A stretch of DNA of 48,408 nucleotides from Caldalkalibacillus mannanilyticus JCM 10596 (GCF_000615945.1 NZ_BAMO01000039.1:1-48408); one strand, 5' to 3'. Shown: positions 16,381-24,724, counted from the stretch's first letter. The notes: generated by a model from the letters alone, not told the origin. Made by a program: numbers and translations.

Positions 16381-17368
16381 TACGTTTCCTTTCTTGCTTT
16401 TCCCATAATCGAAGGGAGGGGTAGGGATCAAATGACCATTCCGTTCTACCGTTGTCCTTATACATTCCATAATGCAGATGGGGAGGGAACTTGCCCGAAG
16501 TACCTGGCTTTCCGTATCCAGAACTGCCTACATAACCAATGACGGTTCCAGGCTCTACAACATGTCCTTCTTTTACGTCGCTGTTAAATCCAGAAAGATG
16601 GGCGTAATAATGGTACACATTGTGAATATCTCTAATGCCGACTCTCCATCCTCCGTATTTATTCCACCCCATAATTTCAACCACTCCATAGGTCGTTGAG
16701 CGTACGGGAACTCCATAAGAGGCAAAGATATCGGTTCCTTCATGTATCCGCCTTCCGCCCCAGCCTCGGCGATCCCCCCAAGTGCTTCTATAGCTGTAGT
16801 TATGGAATAAAGGGAGAGGAAACACTTTCTTTCTTAGATCAATGGTTTGAAAGTGGTGATAAATCTTGGCGATTGTCATAATTTGATTTACCGTTTGCTC
16901 CCGGTGATAATAATCCCAGAGAGCAATCTTAAAGTCTTCCCAAGTGAAACCATATTTAGCTAAGTAGTCACTCATAGTGTACAGAGCATCTTCATCGTTT
17001 GTGCGCTCCGCTTTTCCATCGCCATTCCCATCTTTTCCTTCACCATCAAAGAAGAGAATGGATTCTAATGAAGGGTTTTCTTTATCAAGGTTTAAGGCCC
17101 CAGCCCAATACTCTGGAGAAAAGTAGATGGAGATCGTCGTATCTCTTTTCGGAATATCCTTTCGTACCTGTTGAATATTTCTTTCAAATTGGTCTACGGC
17201 TGCGAGAAAATACCAGGGAACCTGTGTAATCGCCTCGTATTTCAAATACAAAGCTTTTCGGTCCATCAATACTTCTTCTATAGGTTTTTCATTGGCTAAG
17301 ACCACGGTAGAAAAACAACTCAATGTGAAAAAATGAATAATACAGAACCACAGAAACGCTTTTCTCAC
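16370..17368 (-). CDS. lytH: M23 family peptidase LytH (YunA), sporulation cell-wall enzyme
   Basis: B. subtilis LytH is an L-Ala-D-Glu peptidase that trims spore cortex peptides during sporulation. The 332-residue homologue has an N-terminal signal sequence ending near ALA/VLA-N (about 25). A DGNGDGKAE segment (about 113-121) resembles a calcium-binding loop. The C-terminal LytM/M23 domain carries His209-x3-Asp213 (HEGTD) and HLHYG, which are zinc ligands. GTG 17368 follows GAGGAGG. The very basic tail (ERKRKKR) is encoded within the terminator arm. It diverges from lipA. Confidence 0.88.
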   Translation of the reverse strand: MRKAFLWFCIIHFFTLSCFSTVVLANEKPIEEVLMDRKALYLKYEAITQVPWYFLAAVDQFERNIQQVRKDIPKRDTTISIYFSPEYWAGALNLDKENPSLESILFFDGEGKDGNGDGKAERTNDEDALYTMSDYLAKYGFTWEDFKIALWDYYHREQTVNQIMTIAKIYHHFQTIDLRKKVFPLPLFHNYSYRSTWGDRRGWGGRRIHEGTDIFASYGVPVRSTTYGVVEIMGWNKYGGWRVGIRDIHNVYHYYAHLSGFNSDVKEGHVVEPGTVIGYVGSSGYGKPGTSGKFPPHLHYGMYKDNGRTEWSFDPYPSLRLWEKQERKRKKR

Positions 17369-17505
17369 AGGGCTTCCTCCTCTAAAAAATCAGTTCAAAA
17401 ATCAGGCTAGTATAGATGTGAGTAAGTTTTACGATAGCTCTCCCTTTATTTTGGCGAATTAATAAAAGTTTCATGAATCCATTTCATGGCAACAAGATAA
17501 AGGAG

Positions 17506-17534
17506 TTGGTGTTCTTAGTGATTAAGGGTATAAT
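17506..17534 (+). promoter_or_regulatory. SigA-type promoter of lipA
   Basis: TTGGTG (17506-17511) and TATAAT (17529-17534) with a 17-bp spacer lie 36 bp before the lipA start. Confidence 0.65.
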
Positions 17535-17570
17535 GTATAATGAATCCTGCAAGAAACGGAGTTGCTGTAA

Positions 17571-18455
17571 ATGGAACGTAAACCTGAATGGTTAAAAATT
17601 AAATTAACAACAAATAAGAATTACAATGAATTGAAATCCATGTTACGTGACAAAACGTTACATACCGTTTGCGAAGAGGCTAAATGCCCAAATATATATG
17701 AATGCTGGGCGGTACATCGTACAGCTACGTTTATGATCCTTGGTGATATTTGTACCCGCGCTTGCCGCTTTTGCGCAGTTAAAACAGGTCTTCCTACGGA
17801 GCTTGATTGGGCGGAGCCTGAAAGAGTAGCAGAAACGGCAGAAAAAATGGGCTTAAAGCACTGTGTCATTACCTCTGTTGCTCGAGATGATCTGAGGGAT
17901 GGTGGGGCTACGATCTTTGCTGAAAGTATAAAAGCGGTTAAAAAGAGACTTCCGTTATGTAGCGTAGAGGTTCTGATCCCTGATTTCATGGGAAGCTATG
18001 ATGCTTTAAAAATTGTCATGGATGCCAAGCCAGACATCTTAAATCATAATGTCGAAACGGTAAGACGTTTATCTGACCGTGTTCGGGCAAGAGCGAAGTA
18101 TGATCGTACCTTAGAGCTACTTAAACGAGCGAAAGAAATGCAACCCAAAATACCTACAAAATCAAGTATTATGATAGGAGTAGGTGAAACATGGGAAGAG
18201 ATTATTGAAACGATGGATGATCTTCGTGCCAATGATGTTAACATATTAACAATCGGGCAATATTTACAGCCGACAAGATCACACATGAAGGTAGAGAAGT
18301 ATTGGCATCCTGATGATTTTGCCAAGCTGAAAGAAGAAGGCTTGAAAAGAGGATTTAGCCATGTAGAGTCAGGGCCGCTTGTTCGTTCTTCTTATCACGC
18401 ACATGAGCAAGTACAGTCTGCTCAGAGTCATGATCAAAAAGTGGCAGAAGCGTAA
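17571..18455 (+). CDS. lipA: Lipoyl synthase LipA
   Basis: LipA inserts two sulfurs into protein-bound octanoyl groups to make the lipoyl cofactor of 2-oxoacid dehydrogenases. The 294-residue radical-SAM enzyme carries the auxiliary-cluster motif [12 protein letters not shown], the radical-SAM motif CTRACRFC, and the C-terminal RSSYHA with the Ser ligand of the auxiliary cluster. All are intact. Position next to yunA/lytH and yutC is as in B. subtilis. Confidence 0.97.
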   Translation: MERKPEWLKIKLTTNKNYNELKSMLRDKTLHTVCEEAKCPNIYECWAVHRTATFMILGDICTRACRFCAVKTGLPTELDWAEPERVAETAEKMGLKHCVITSVARDDLRDGGATIFAESIKAVKKRLPLCSVEVLIPDFMGSYDALKIVMDAKPDILNHNVETVRRLSDRVRARAKYDRTLELLKRAKEMQPKIPTKSSIMIGVGETWEEIIETMDDLRANDVNILTIGQYLQPTRSHMKVEKYWHPDDFAKLKEEGLKRGFSHVESGPLVRSSYHAHEQVQSAQSHDQKVAEA

Positions 18456-18471
18456 ATCAATTTAAAAAAGA

Positions 18472-18526
18472 ATCCCCCAACAGAGTGTATCCATGGTAAG
18501 GAAGCGTTCTGCTGGGGGGTTTTTAG
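18472..18526 (+). terminator. Terminator after lipA
   Basis: CCCCCAACAGA pairs with TCTGCTGGGGG with one mismatch around a loop of about 25 nt, followed by TTTTTAG. Confidence 0.8.
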
Positions 18527-18540
18527 TTAGGCAAAAAAAA

Positions 18541-19335
18541 TTATTGAACACCCATCCGATGGAATCCCCGCTTCTCCATGATTCCTCGTTTATGTCTTTC
18601 GTCCTGATTCATGTCACCTTCATCCATCGTATCTTGCTTTCTTCCTTGATTCGCTTCAGTTTGAGCGACCTGGGCGATAATGTTTTCAATTTCTCGACCT
18701 AATCCTTGAACATTAAAAGAATGGCCCTTAGGGTTCGTTCCTAAATCCTTTATTCTTTGTACCGTAGTGGTATCGTTTGTTGTATAGACTTTAAACCATC
18801 TAGGAGTGACACTTAATCCACTGCTCCATACCTGTTCATCCATTTCTTCTTGATTTCCTACCCCATGATATCCAATAAGACAGACATCATCAGCGACAAC
18901 AACGGTTGCTTCCTCGATATCTTGAAGTCCTACAACAATTTGACTAACAGCTTCGGCAACGACTTGCCGATCAATATAGATATTGGCTCCATAGCCTTGG
19001 AACATGACGTCAGCATCATTAGCAGAATGGCTGGCATAGCCATAAGGGATCTGATCTCGTCCAATCCTTGTTCCTGGAGTTCGAGTATTCCCTAGATCAT
19101 AGTCGCGATTGGTCCCCATATCCCGATCAAAGGTAAAGAGACGAGCGTTTCGCTGATCCTGCTGAGGATGCTGGGCGTCTCGATAAAGAGATGTATATCC
19201 TTTTCCTCGTACGATTCCCTCATTGGACGTGCCGTCGTTTCTCGCTGTTTGAGCTTGATTTCCTGCTTGTGGTTGACAGCCCACTCCAAGAATAAGCAAG
19301 GCACATAACATGATTCCTACCCACTTTTTGTCCAT
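18541..19335 (-). CDS. yutC: YhcN/YlaJ-family sporulation lipoprotein (YutC-like)
   Basis: The 264-residue protein has a signal peptide ending in LGVGC (lipobox). A low-complexity Asn/Arg/Gln stretch follows, then the YhcN/YlaJ domain (about 115-230) with IYIDRQVVAEAVSQIVVGLQDIEEATVVVADDVCLIGY and the phosphatase-like RVMDLGTNP-type segment seen here as RIKDLGTNPKGHS. Members are spore-membrane lipoproteins affecting germination or outgrowth. ATG 19335 follows AGGAGG by 11 nt; the GTG at 19347 overlaps that site. The hydrophilic tail is rich in Asp, Arg and His. Confidence 0.85.
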   Translation of the reverse strand: MDKKWVGIMLCALLILGVGCQPQAGNQAQTARNDGTSNEGIVRGKGYTSLYRDAQHPQQDQRNARLFTFDRDMGTNRDYDLGNTRTPGTRIGRDQIPYGYASHSANDADVMFQGYGANIYIDRQVVAEAVSQIVVGLQDIEEATVVVADDVCLIGYHGVGNQEEMDEQVWSSGLSVTPRWFKVYTTNDTTTVQRIKDLGTNPKGHSFNVQGLGREIENIIAQVAQTEANQGRKQDTMDEGDMNQDERHKRGIMEKRGFHRMGVQ

Positions 19336-19455
19336 TGTTGAATACACCTCCTATCTATAGATTGCCCTTCTACAGAACAGAACAATTAGATAAAATATTT
19401 CCTTTACCTAGGGGGAAGATGGTATTATTGTAATAACGAGTTAGGAGTGATGAAC

Positions 19456-19803
19456 ATGATACAGGTTCAGGGATGTTTTTATGAAGTGGTTCAAAATGTC
19501 CGTGAAGGTTGGAATGTAGAGGCATTTAAGGAAAGGTATAGTGAAGTGCTTGCCAAATATGATTACGTCGTGGGAGATTGGGGATACAGTCAATTGCGTT
19601 TGCGCGGTTTCTACGATGATCATAATAAAAAAGCAAAAGCTTCCTACGATAATAAAATTAGTACCCTAGATGAGTATATTTTAGAGTATTGTAATTTTGG
19701 TTGTCCGTATTTCGTTGCCAAAAGAGTGAACCCGCCAGCAGGGTATACTCCAGTAGAAGAGCAACAGGCGACGGAAGAAGCCACACAAGTAACTGAACCA
19801 TAA
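19456..19803 (+). CDS. yutD: YutD family protein
   Basis: The 115-residue protein fits the YutD family, which is conserved in Firmicutes and of unresolved function. Characteristic stretches are KYDYVVGDWGYSQLRLRGFYDD and the end of the domain with YILEYCNFGCPYFVAKR, which has a CxxxC pair. The tail is Gln/Glu-rich. ATG 19456 is chosen because AGGAG at 19443-19447 is 8 nt upstream; starts at 19447 and 19450 collide with it. Neighbours yutC and yutE match B. subtilis order. Confidence 0.85.
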   Translation: MIQVQGCFYEVVQNVREGWNVEAFKERYSEVLAKYDYVVGDWGYSQLRLRGFYDDHNKKAKASYDNKISTLDEYILEYCNFGCPYFVAKRVNPPAGYTPVEEQQATEEATQVTEP

Positions 19804-19815
19804 GAACATAAGAAG

Positions 19816-19860
19816 AACCCCTTTCAACCTTCATTAGTGAAGCGCAAAAGGGGATTTTTT
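19816..19860. terminator. Terminator after yutD
   Basis: CCCCTTT (19818-19824) pairs with AAAGGGG (19847-19853), with a nested CTTCA/TGAAG hairpin in the loop, followed by six T residues. It lies between convergent genes and may work both ways. Confidence 0.8.
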
Positions 19861-19887
19861 ACTGAATAAGAAAGTATACATTTTTGT

Positions 19888-20153
19888 TTAGATGACCTGT
19901 TCTAGAAATTCAAATAGCTCCTTAGCCTCTTCTTCTGTTAATTGAAAGGCAAACTCAAGATATCCCTCTTCCTCTAAGTCATCGCGTCCAATAATGCTGA
20001 GCGGCCATTCTGAATATCGTGAACCAATGTTTTTCCATAGAAGCGTGTGGAAGAGGTTAACGCAAGGTCAAAACGTTTGGATTCTCCAATAAATCCAACA
20101 AATCGTGTTCTTGTATCCTCTGTATCATCATACATAAATATAGCTTCACTCAT
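19888..20153 (-). pseudogene. DUF3055 family protein gene, frameshifted (one G missing)
   Basis: The N-terminal 48 or so residues (MSEAIFMYDDTEDTRTRFVG and onward through RFDLALTSSTRFYGKTLV) match small DUF3055 proteins. The frame then stops early after GRSALLDAMT. Adding one C to the CC at 19988-19989 (GGG on the coding strand) restores GRSALLGRDDLEEEGYLEFA and a normal end at 19888, giving an 88-residue protein. The start at 20153 follows GGGGAG. The function of the family is unknown. The break is of the same kind as those in folA and other genes here and is probably not biological. Confidence 0.75.
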
Positions 20154-20303
20154 AGCTTTCACTCCCCAGTTTTTATAAAAATAGTGACGATCCATAACTA
20201 TTGTCCATTTACCTGTCTGTCTATAGTATGTCCTTTCTTTTTTCTTTCTTTATTTTAGTATAAAATAAGGATAATGACGAATGTAAAGAAGGTGTAAGGG
20301 AAA

Positions 20304-20408
20304 ATGGAAAAAGGACTGGCAATGGTCACCTTGTTAGCTATTATTTTAACATTTGGTATTACGATTATGGTAGGAAAGATTCAGAAGAGAAAAGAAAATA
20401 AGAAATAA
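20304..20408 (+). CDS. 34-residue single-span membrane protein
   Basis: MEKGLAMVTLLAIILTFGIT opens a 34-residue protein with one hydrophobic helix (about 5-24) and a strongly basic tail (KIQKRKENKK), a positive-inside anchor. A GGTGTAAGGG stretch serves as a modest ribosome-binding site, and the gene sits 47 bp before yutE on the same strand. I do not recognise the family. The clear helix-plus-basic-tail pattern and spacing make it more likely real than chance. Confidence 0.55.
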   Translation: MEKGLAMVTLLAIILTFGITIMVGKIQKRKENKK

Positions 20409-20455
20409 TCTAGAAGCTTTGCGAGATCAGGGCTAGAGAATAAGGAGTTCATGAC

Positions 20456-20899
20456 ATGTATTTTGTTGATCGAAAGAAACTTGAGCAACGTCTTACATAT
20501 ATAGAAGGATTGTTAACCTACCTTGCCTCACAGGAGCAGCTTCCTGAGGATGTCGGAGCAAGACTTGCCTTAGAAAGAGCAGCTCATATGTCTATTGAGG
20601 CTATTTTAGATGTAGGGAATCAGATGATTGATGGATTTATTATGAGAGATCCCGGGAGTTATGAAGATATCATTGATATTTTAACGGACGAACAAGTGGT
20701 CGACCAGCAGGTGGGCTTAGGATTAGTGAAATGGATTCAGCTTAGAAAAAGCTTAGTAACTGAGTATGAACAAGTTCAAGCGGAAGTCATATGGAGTCAC
20801 TATCAAGAAGTGCGTTCTGCTATGGAAAGCTTCCCTACATGTGTTCGTCTATATCTTAACGAGCAACTAGGACCTGTCAGTGCTTTTTTACCGGAGTAG
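20456..20899 (+). CDS. yutE: DUF86/HepT-like protein YutE
   Basis: The 147-residue helical protein matches YutE of B. subtilis, with LERAAHMSIEAILDVGNQMIDGFIMRDPGSYEDIIDIL and the end LGPVSAFLPE. DUF86 includes HepT toxins of HepT-MntA systems, whose RNase motif is Rx4-6H followed by Y. Here the matching place reads RKSLVTEYEQ, without the His, and no MntA-type nucleotidyltransferase is adjacent. A toxin role is therefore unlikely. AAGGAG lies 8 nt before ATG 20456. It is followed at 17 bp by yutF, as in B. subtilis. Confidence 0.85.
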   Translation: MYFVDRKKLEQRLTYIEGLLTYLASQEQLPEDVGARLALERAAHMSIEAILDVGNQMIDGFIMRDPGSYEDIIDILTDEQVVDQQVGLGLVKWIQLRKSLVTEYEQVQAEVIWSHYQEVRSAMESFPTCVRLYLNEQLGPVSAFLPE

Positions 20900-20916
20900 C
20901 ATGAAGGAGAGGAATC

Positions 20917-21694
20917 ATGAAAACATACAAATTATTTCTGATTGATTTAGATGGTACCATGTATCGAGGCAGTGAGAAAATTGAGGAAGCTCCTCTATTT
21001 ATACAAGAATTAGAAAAAGCAGGGCAGGATTACTTATTTTTGACTAATAATTCAACAAAACGCCCCGCAGATGTAGTGAAGCATCTCGCCTTATTTGATA
21101 TTCAGACGACAGAAGATAAAGTCTATACAACGAGTATGGCTACAGCACAATATATTGCCGATCAAAAGCCTCATGCTAAAGTATATATGATTGGGGAGGA
21201 GGGGCTTCGTTCTGCTTGAAGAAGCTCGTCTGCAACTAGTGACAGAGGAAGAGGAGCTTGCTTCTTGTGATTATGTCGTAACAGGCTTAGATCGTCAAAT
21301 TACCTATGATAAGTTAGCTAAGGCGGCTTTAGCTGTACGTGCAGGCGCTACCTTTATTTCAACCAATGGGGATAAAGCCTTACCAACGGAGAAAGGACTA
21401 TTGCCTGGGAATGGTTCTTTAACGGCTGTGATTTCAACCTCTACGCAGGTGGCTCCTCGTTTTATAGGCAAGCCAGAACCTTTGATGATTGAACTGATAT
21501 TAGAGCAAAAAGGGTTAAGTAAAGAAGAGGCTCTCATGATTGGGGATAACTATGATACGGATATTTTAGCGGGTGTTAATGCAGGGATTGATACCGCGCT
21601 TGTTTTTACAGGATTTACGTCTAAGGAAGATATTGCTAAATGTGAGCACCAGCCTACTTATCAGTGGAATCACCTATTAGAGTGGAAGGATTAA
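20917..21694 (+). pseudogene. yutF: HAD-IIA hydrolase YutF (NagD-like), frameshifted
   Basis: The N-terminal part has LFLIDLDGTMYRG, with the nucleophile Asp and DxT of HAD phosphatases, and LTNNST. The frame ends after IGEEGLRSA. A second frame begins with LEEARLQLVTEEEELASCDYVVTGLD and carries GKPEPLMIELILEQKG and MIGDNYDTDILAG, so the rest of the enzyme is intact. The sequence at 21214-21221 (GCTTGAA) would be read correctly as GCTTTGGAA (A-L-E) if TT and G were each one base short. Alternatively one extra base is present. The whole would be about 257 residues, the usual YutF length. NagD/YutF enzymes dephosphorylate sugar or nucleotide phosphates. Confidence 0.82.
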
Positions 21695-21712
21695 AAAAAG
21701 GAATTAAAGAAG

Positions 21713-21751
21713 AGCCCCCAAGGAAGAACATGACAACTTTCCTTGGGGGCT
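21713..21751. terminator. Bidirectional terminator between yutF and yutG
   Basis: AGCCCCCAAGGAA (21713-21725) pairs perfectly with TTCCTTGGGGGCT (21739-21751) between convergent genes. Confidence 0.85.
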
Positions 21752-21768
21752 GTTTCGTTTGTTTTCTA

Positions 21769-22263
21769 TTATTCTAAGTGAGCAAGCGAATGTGCTAAGC
21801 GACTTGAGGCACTTGCGGCAATAGCTCCAACAATATCATCTAAAAAAGTATGACACTCCCCCGTACCTTTATCATTTAATTTGGCTAGAATACCGGGCTT
21901 TACTTTGTCGATATAGCCGTAATTGGTAAAGCCTATACTCCCGTAAATATTGACAATAGATAAGGCAACAATTTCGTCCACTCCGTATAAACCTTCGTCA
22001 TTTCGTAGGATGTCTAGGAGAGGATTATCTAGTGCTTTTTTCTCAGCTAACTTGTCTAACTGAATACCGGTAATGATGGCATTCTGAACCTCTTCTTTGC
22101 AAACTCGTTCTACATTCTGTAGGCAAATATCGACAGTTAGATTGGGGACATATTGTTCCTGGAGGAATAGTACCAATTCAGCAATATCCCGAAGAGTTAC
22201 ACCACGCTCTGTAAGTAATTCTACGCATATATCTTTCATATCATGAATATGATTTTCAGACAT
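21769..22263 (-). CDS. yutG: Phosphatidylglycerophosphatase A family protein YutG
   Basis: The 164-residue protein matches the PgpA-like YutG family of Bacillales: RGVTLRDIAELVLFLQEQY at the N-terminus, EGLYGVDEIVALSIVNIYGSIGFTNYGYIDK in the middle and CHTFLDDIVGAIAASASSRLAHSL at the end. PgpA of proteobacteria is membrane-bound; this family lacks clear transmembrane helices and its substrate is not established. It is transcribed opposite to yutF, as in B. subtilis, and is followed by the shared terminator. Confidence 0.87.
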   Translation of the reverse strand: MSENHIHDMKDICVELLTERGVTLRDIAELVLFLQEQYVPNLTVDICLQNVERVCKEEVQNAIITGIQLDKLAEKKALDNPLLDILRNDEGLYGVDEIVALSIVNIYGSIGFTNYGYIDKVKPGILAKLNDKGTGECHTFLDDIVGAIAASASSRLAHSLAHLE

Positions 22264-22374
22264 CTCAAGTCACCGCCTTTATATAAGCTATGCCGTTTTT
22301 TACGAATTTGTACCTTATTTTAGATTGGCATTTATCCTTAAGAATATTCGCGGATCGAAAAAAAAAGTCATGGT

Positions 22375-22403
22375 AAAAACCCCCTGCCAAAAAGACAAGG
22401 GTT
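22375..22403 (-). terminator. Possible terminator after yutI
   Basis: On the minus strand AACCCTTG and GGCAGGGGGTT form an imperfect GC-rich hairpin followed by TTTTTA. Another T9 run lies just beyond at 22359-22367. Weak stem, reasonable tail. Confidence 0.45.
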
Positions 22404-22429
22404 ATATCTTTCATTCTACCGTATTTGTT

Positions 22430-22660
22430 TTAGAATACTTGCTCGACTTCAATTATTTCAGGAATTTCTTCTGTTAATGCACGTTCAATCCCTGCTTTTA
22501 AAGTCATTGTTGATGCAGGACAAGTACCGCAAGCTCCTAATAACTTAAGCTTTACAATTCCTTCTTCAATAGCAACTAGCTCACAATCTCCACCGTCACG
22601 TTGAAGGAAAGGGCGTAACTTATCCAAAACCTCTTGTACGCGTTCTTCAAGACTCATCAT
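22430..22660 (-). CDS. yutI: NifU-like Fe-S scaffold protein YutI
   Basis: The 76-residue protein is a lone NifU C-terminal (Nfu) domain: [40 protein letters not shown] with the CxxC that holds a labile Fe-S cluster. It delivers clusters to target enzymes. ATG 22660 is chosen because AAAGGAG lies about 7 nt upstream; a longer frame to 22705 has no site, and ATG 22657 is also possible. Neighbours yutG and yutJ match B. subtilis. Confidence 0.92.
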   Translation of the reverse strand: MMSLEERVQEVLDKLRPFLQRDGGDCELVAIEEGIVKLKLLGACGTCPASTMTLKAGIERALTEEIPEIIEVEQVF

Positions 22661-22684
22661 ACAACACTCCTTTCTTATACCTAT

Positions 22685-22690
22685 ATTATA
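22685..22690 (-). promoter_or_regulatory. -10 element of yutI
   Basis: TATAAT on the minus strand at 22690-22685 lies 25 bp before the yutI start; no clear -35 hexamer at the right distance. Confidence 0.4.
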
Positions 22691-22733
22691 GTACCCTAAG
22701 ATCAAAAAATCTATCTAACTGCTTAGGAATATT

Positions 22734-22752
22734 GAAAATGATAATTATTCAT
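22734..22752 (-). promoter_or_regulatory. Fur-box-like sequence between yutJ and yutI
   Basis: GAAAATGATAATTATTCAT matches about 14 of 19 positions of the classical Fur box GATAATGATAATCATTATC and lies about 45 bp upstream of the yutI -10 element. Fur control of an Fe-S scaffold gene would make sense, but the distance is unusual and AT-rich sequence gives chance matches. Confidence 0.35.
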
Positions 22753-22782
22753 CATAGTGAAGAGAGTGAAACAGTACTCGGT

Positions 22783-23850
22783 TTATCCTGAATGGTGTTT
22801 GTACATCCATAGAACCCCTGTTTTGAGGACTCGTGGGACTCTTCCTAAGAGCGTGGTATCTCCCATCAATCCAAATCCATGCTTTTTACCGAGGGAGCCT
22901 AAAACCCCTTTTAGTTTAAACTTAGGTAAGTGAGGGAGTGGGTCCCCTAAGAACATAGCTTGTAAGACAAGCGCGATCTGATCCCCCTGTGCCTCTGCCA
23001 GCTGTGCACTTGGTGCATGAGGGAGACTGGCACAATCGCCCACAACAAAAGCCTCTTGAAATCCAGGAATGTAATGATGTTCAGCGAGCTTAACACGCCC
23101 CATCTGATCCTGTTCAACTGGAAGTTGTCGAACGACATAGCTGGCTTGAATTCCTGCTGTCCATACAATGGCATCAAGCTCAACGGGTTGATCATGATTA
23201 TACAGAATGGAAGGCTCGACTTTGGTTATATTGGCTTTATTGATTAAGTCCACTCCATGATTAAGAAACCATTGTCGTACATATTTTTTAAGTCGTTCTG
23301 GGAATGGGCTGAGAATACTTTCACCCCGATCATAGATCTGAATGGATAAATCAGGGCGACTTTCTCTTAATTCCGAAGCAATCTCTACTCCGCTTAGCCC
23401 TCCGCCTACAATGGCTACTTTTCCATATGGCTGGACATTATTTAACGCTTGGTAGGTCATTCGCGTTTTATTAATGGTTTGAATACTATGCGTGTTTTCC
23501 TCTGCACCCGGTACTCCGTGGTATTTATCCTCACAACCAAGGGCAATCACGAGATAGTCATAGCTCAAAGATTCTTGATTCTCCATATGAACTGTTTTTT
23601 GTTCTAAATCGACTTCCGTTATTTCACCATATTTTATCATGAGTCTAGGATCATTAGGAAAACTGACTCGAATGGCTGAATCTGGCTCAGTACCGGCAGC
23701 AAGAGCATAGAATTCTGTTTTTAGGCAGTGATACGGCATTCGATCAACAAGTGTCAGCTGAATATCCTCTGGGAGTTGAGCTGCTAATAAGCGTTGAATA
23801 ATTCGTATTCCCCCATATCCTCCACCTAGAATAATGACATTACGTTTCAT
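22783..23850 (-). CDS. yutJ: NADH dehydrogenase-like flavoprotein YutJ (NDH-2 family)
   Basis: The 355-residue protein starts with the FAD-binding GGGYGGIRIIQRL, then has DYLVIALGCEDKYHGVPG, the NAD-binding VAIVGGGLSGVEIASEL and VGDCASLPHAPSAQLAEAQG for FAD. It is a type II NADH dehydrogenase-like oxidoreductase, as long as B. subtilis YutJ. ATG 23850 has AAAGGAAG 8 nt upstream. As sequenced, the frame runs open into the preceding TetR gene with no stop, giving an apparent 551-residue fusion; I read the two as separate genes (see the TetR entry). Confidence 0.87.
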   Translation of the reverse strand: MKRNVIILGGGYGGIRIIQRLLAAQLPEDIQLTLVDRMPYHCLKTEFYALAAGTEPDSAIRVSFPNDPRLMIKYGEITEVDLEQKTVHMENQESLSYDYLVIALGCEDKYHGVPGAEENTHSIQTINKTRMTYQALNNVQPYGKVAIVGGGLSGVEIASELRESRPDLSIQIYDRGESILSPFPERLKKYVRQWFLNHGVDLINKANITKVEPSILYNHDQPVELDAIVWTAGIQASYVVRQLPVEQDQMGRVKLAEHHYIPGFQEAFVVGDCASLPHAPSAQLAEAQGDQIALVLQAMFLGDPLPHLPKFKLKGVLGSLGKKHGFGLMGDTTLLGRVPRVLKTGVLWMYKHHSG

Positions 23851-23866
23851 GGCTTGACTTCCTTTC

Positions 23867-24438
23867 TTAGTTGAAAATCCCTCTAAGCAAATATTCATTT
23901 TTTTATTCATCTCTGTTATCAGTTGCTCTCTTGGAGTATCGTCTTGTACAAAAGACAGACTAGAAATAAACAATCCATAGCAAACCTCAGCTACAAGTGC
24001 AGAAGGCAAGTCCTGCGGAATTTCTCCTCTGCTTTGTGCTTGTTCAATTAATTGCTGAAATAAATCGATCATATGGAAGCTTGAACTGTTTTTTTCTTGA
24101 TATAAAGTAAAAAAAGATTGTCTTGTTAGTAATGGGTCCACATCATAATAAGAAAGAAGATAATGAAATAATTGACTTGCCTGCTGTAAAAAAGGCAGTG
24201 TTTGAATATGAGGAGCATTTAAAAAATCTCGTCCGTGCATGATCTTATTATTTTGTATCTCTAGTAATAAAGATTCCTTTGTAGAAAAATAATTAAAAAA
24301 AGTACCCTTAGCAATCTGTGCTTTCTGCACTATCATTTCCACACTTGTCTGCCTATAGCCGTTCTCTTTAAACAGCTCAAGTGCTTCACTCATAATCCGT
24401 TCTTTGGTCTGTTCTTTCTTGCGCTCACGTCTACCCAT
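23867..24438 (-). CDS. TetR family transcriptional regulator (stop probably lost by one-base error)
   Basis: Residues 1-60 form a canonical TetR DNA-binding domain: KERIMSEALELFKENGYRQTSVEMIVQKAQIAKGTFFNYFSTKESLL. The remaining helices end at NICLEGF, the usual place for a TetR C-terminus. In the given sequence the frame continues through 16 or so more residues into the YutJ start codon. If the TTTT at 23877-23874 were TTTTT, the protein would end as LEGFFN at a TAA (23869-23867), just before the yutJ ribosome-binding site. It has GAGGAG before ATG 24438 and a dyad operator 27-50 bp upstream. It probably regulates itself and yutJ. Confidence 0.75.
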
Positions 24439-24464
24439 TGAACAAAACTCCTCTTCTCCTTAAA

Positions 24465-24488
24465 AAAAGATGACCATAGTCACCTTTT
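24465..24488 (-). promoter_or_regulatory. Operator-like inverted repeat upstream of tetR
   Basis: AAAAGATGAC (24465-24474) and GTCACCTTTT (24479-24488) form 10-bp arms with one mismatch around a 4-nt centre. A TGAC-n4-GTCA core is common for TetR-family operators. It sits in the region between tetR and the FrnE-like gene. Confidence 0.6.
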
Positions 24489-24561
24489 AAATTTTATCTA
24501 ATGTGTGACAAAAAATCAACAACTTCTTGAATAAATAGGAGCCTTTCAGTAATTCAATATG

Positions 24562-24591
24562 TTGACAAAAAAATAGAGATGAAACTAATAT
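24562..24591 (+). promoter_or_regulatory. SigA-type promoter of the FrnE-like gene
   Basis: TTGACA (24562-24567) and TAATAT (24586-24591) with an 18-bp spacer predict a leader of about 125 nt. Confidence 0.65.
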
Positions 24592-24630
24592 TGTAACGCA
24601 GGATGTTAAGAGAAATTTTTGCAATCTAGT

Positions 24631-24649
24631 TGTAACTTCCTTGGTTACA
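24631..24649 (+). promoter_or_regulatory. TGTAAC-n7-GTTACA dyad in the frnE leader
   Basis: TGTAAC (24631-24636) and GTTACA (24644-24649) form a perfect 6-bp dyad around 7 nt; a further direct copy of TGTAAC is at 24592-24597, overlapping the promoter end. This arrangement suggests a redox- or quinone-type repressor site, but the regulator is not identifiable. Confidence 0.4.
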
Positions 24650-24724
24650 GGTGTATTATCGAATAATAACGATATAAAGAGTCAAAATGAATAAGAAAAT
24701 CAATTTAGGAGGAGAAGTAATAAA

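Noticed and set aside
20456-20899. HepT toxin of a toxin-antitoxin system
   Set aside because: The Rx4-6H-x-Y catalytic motif is missing its His, no MntA antitoxin gene is adjacent, and the gene order matches the housekeeping yutE locus.
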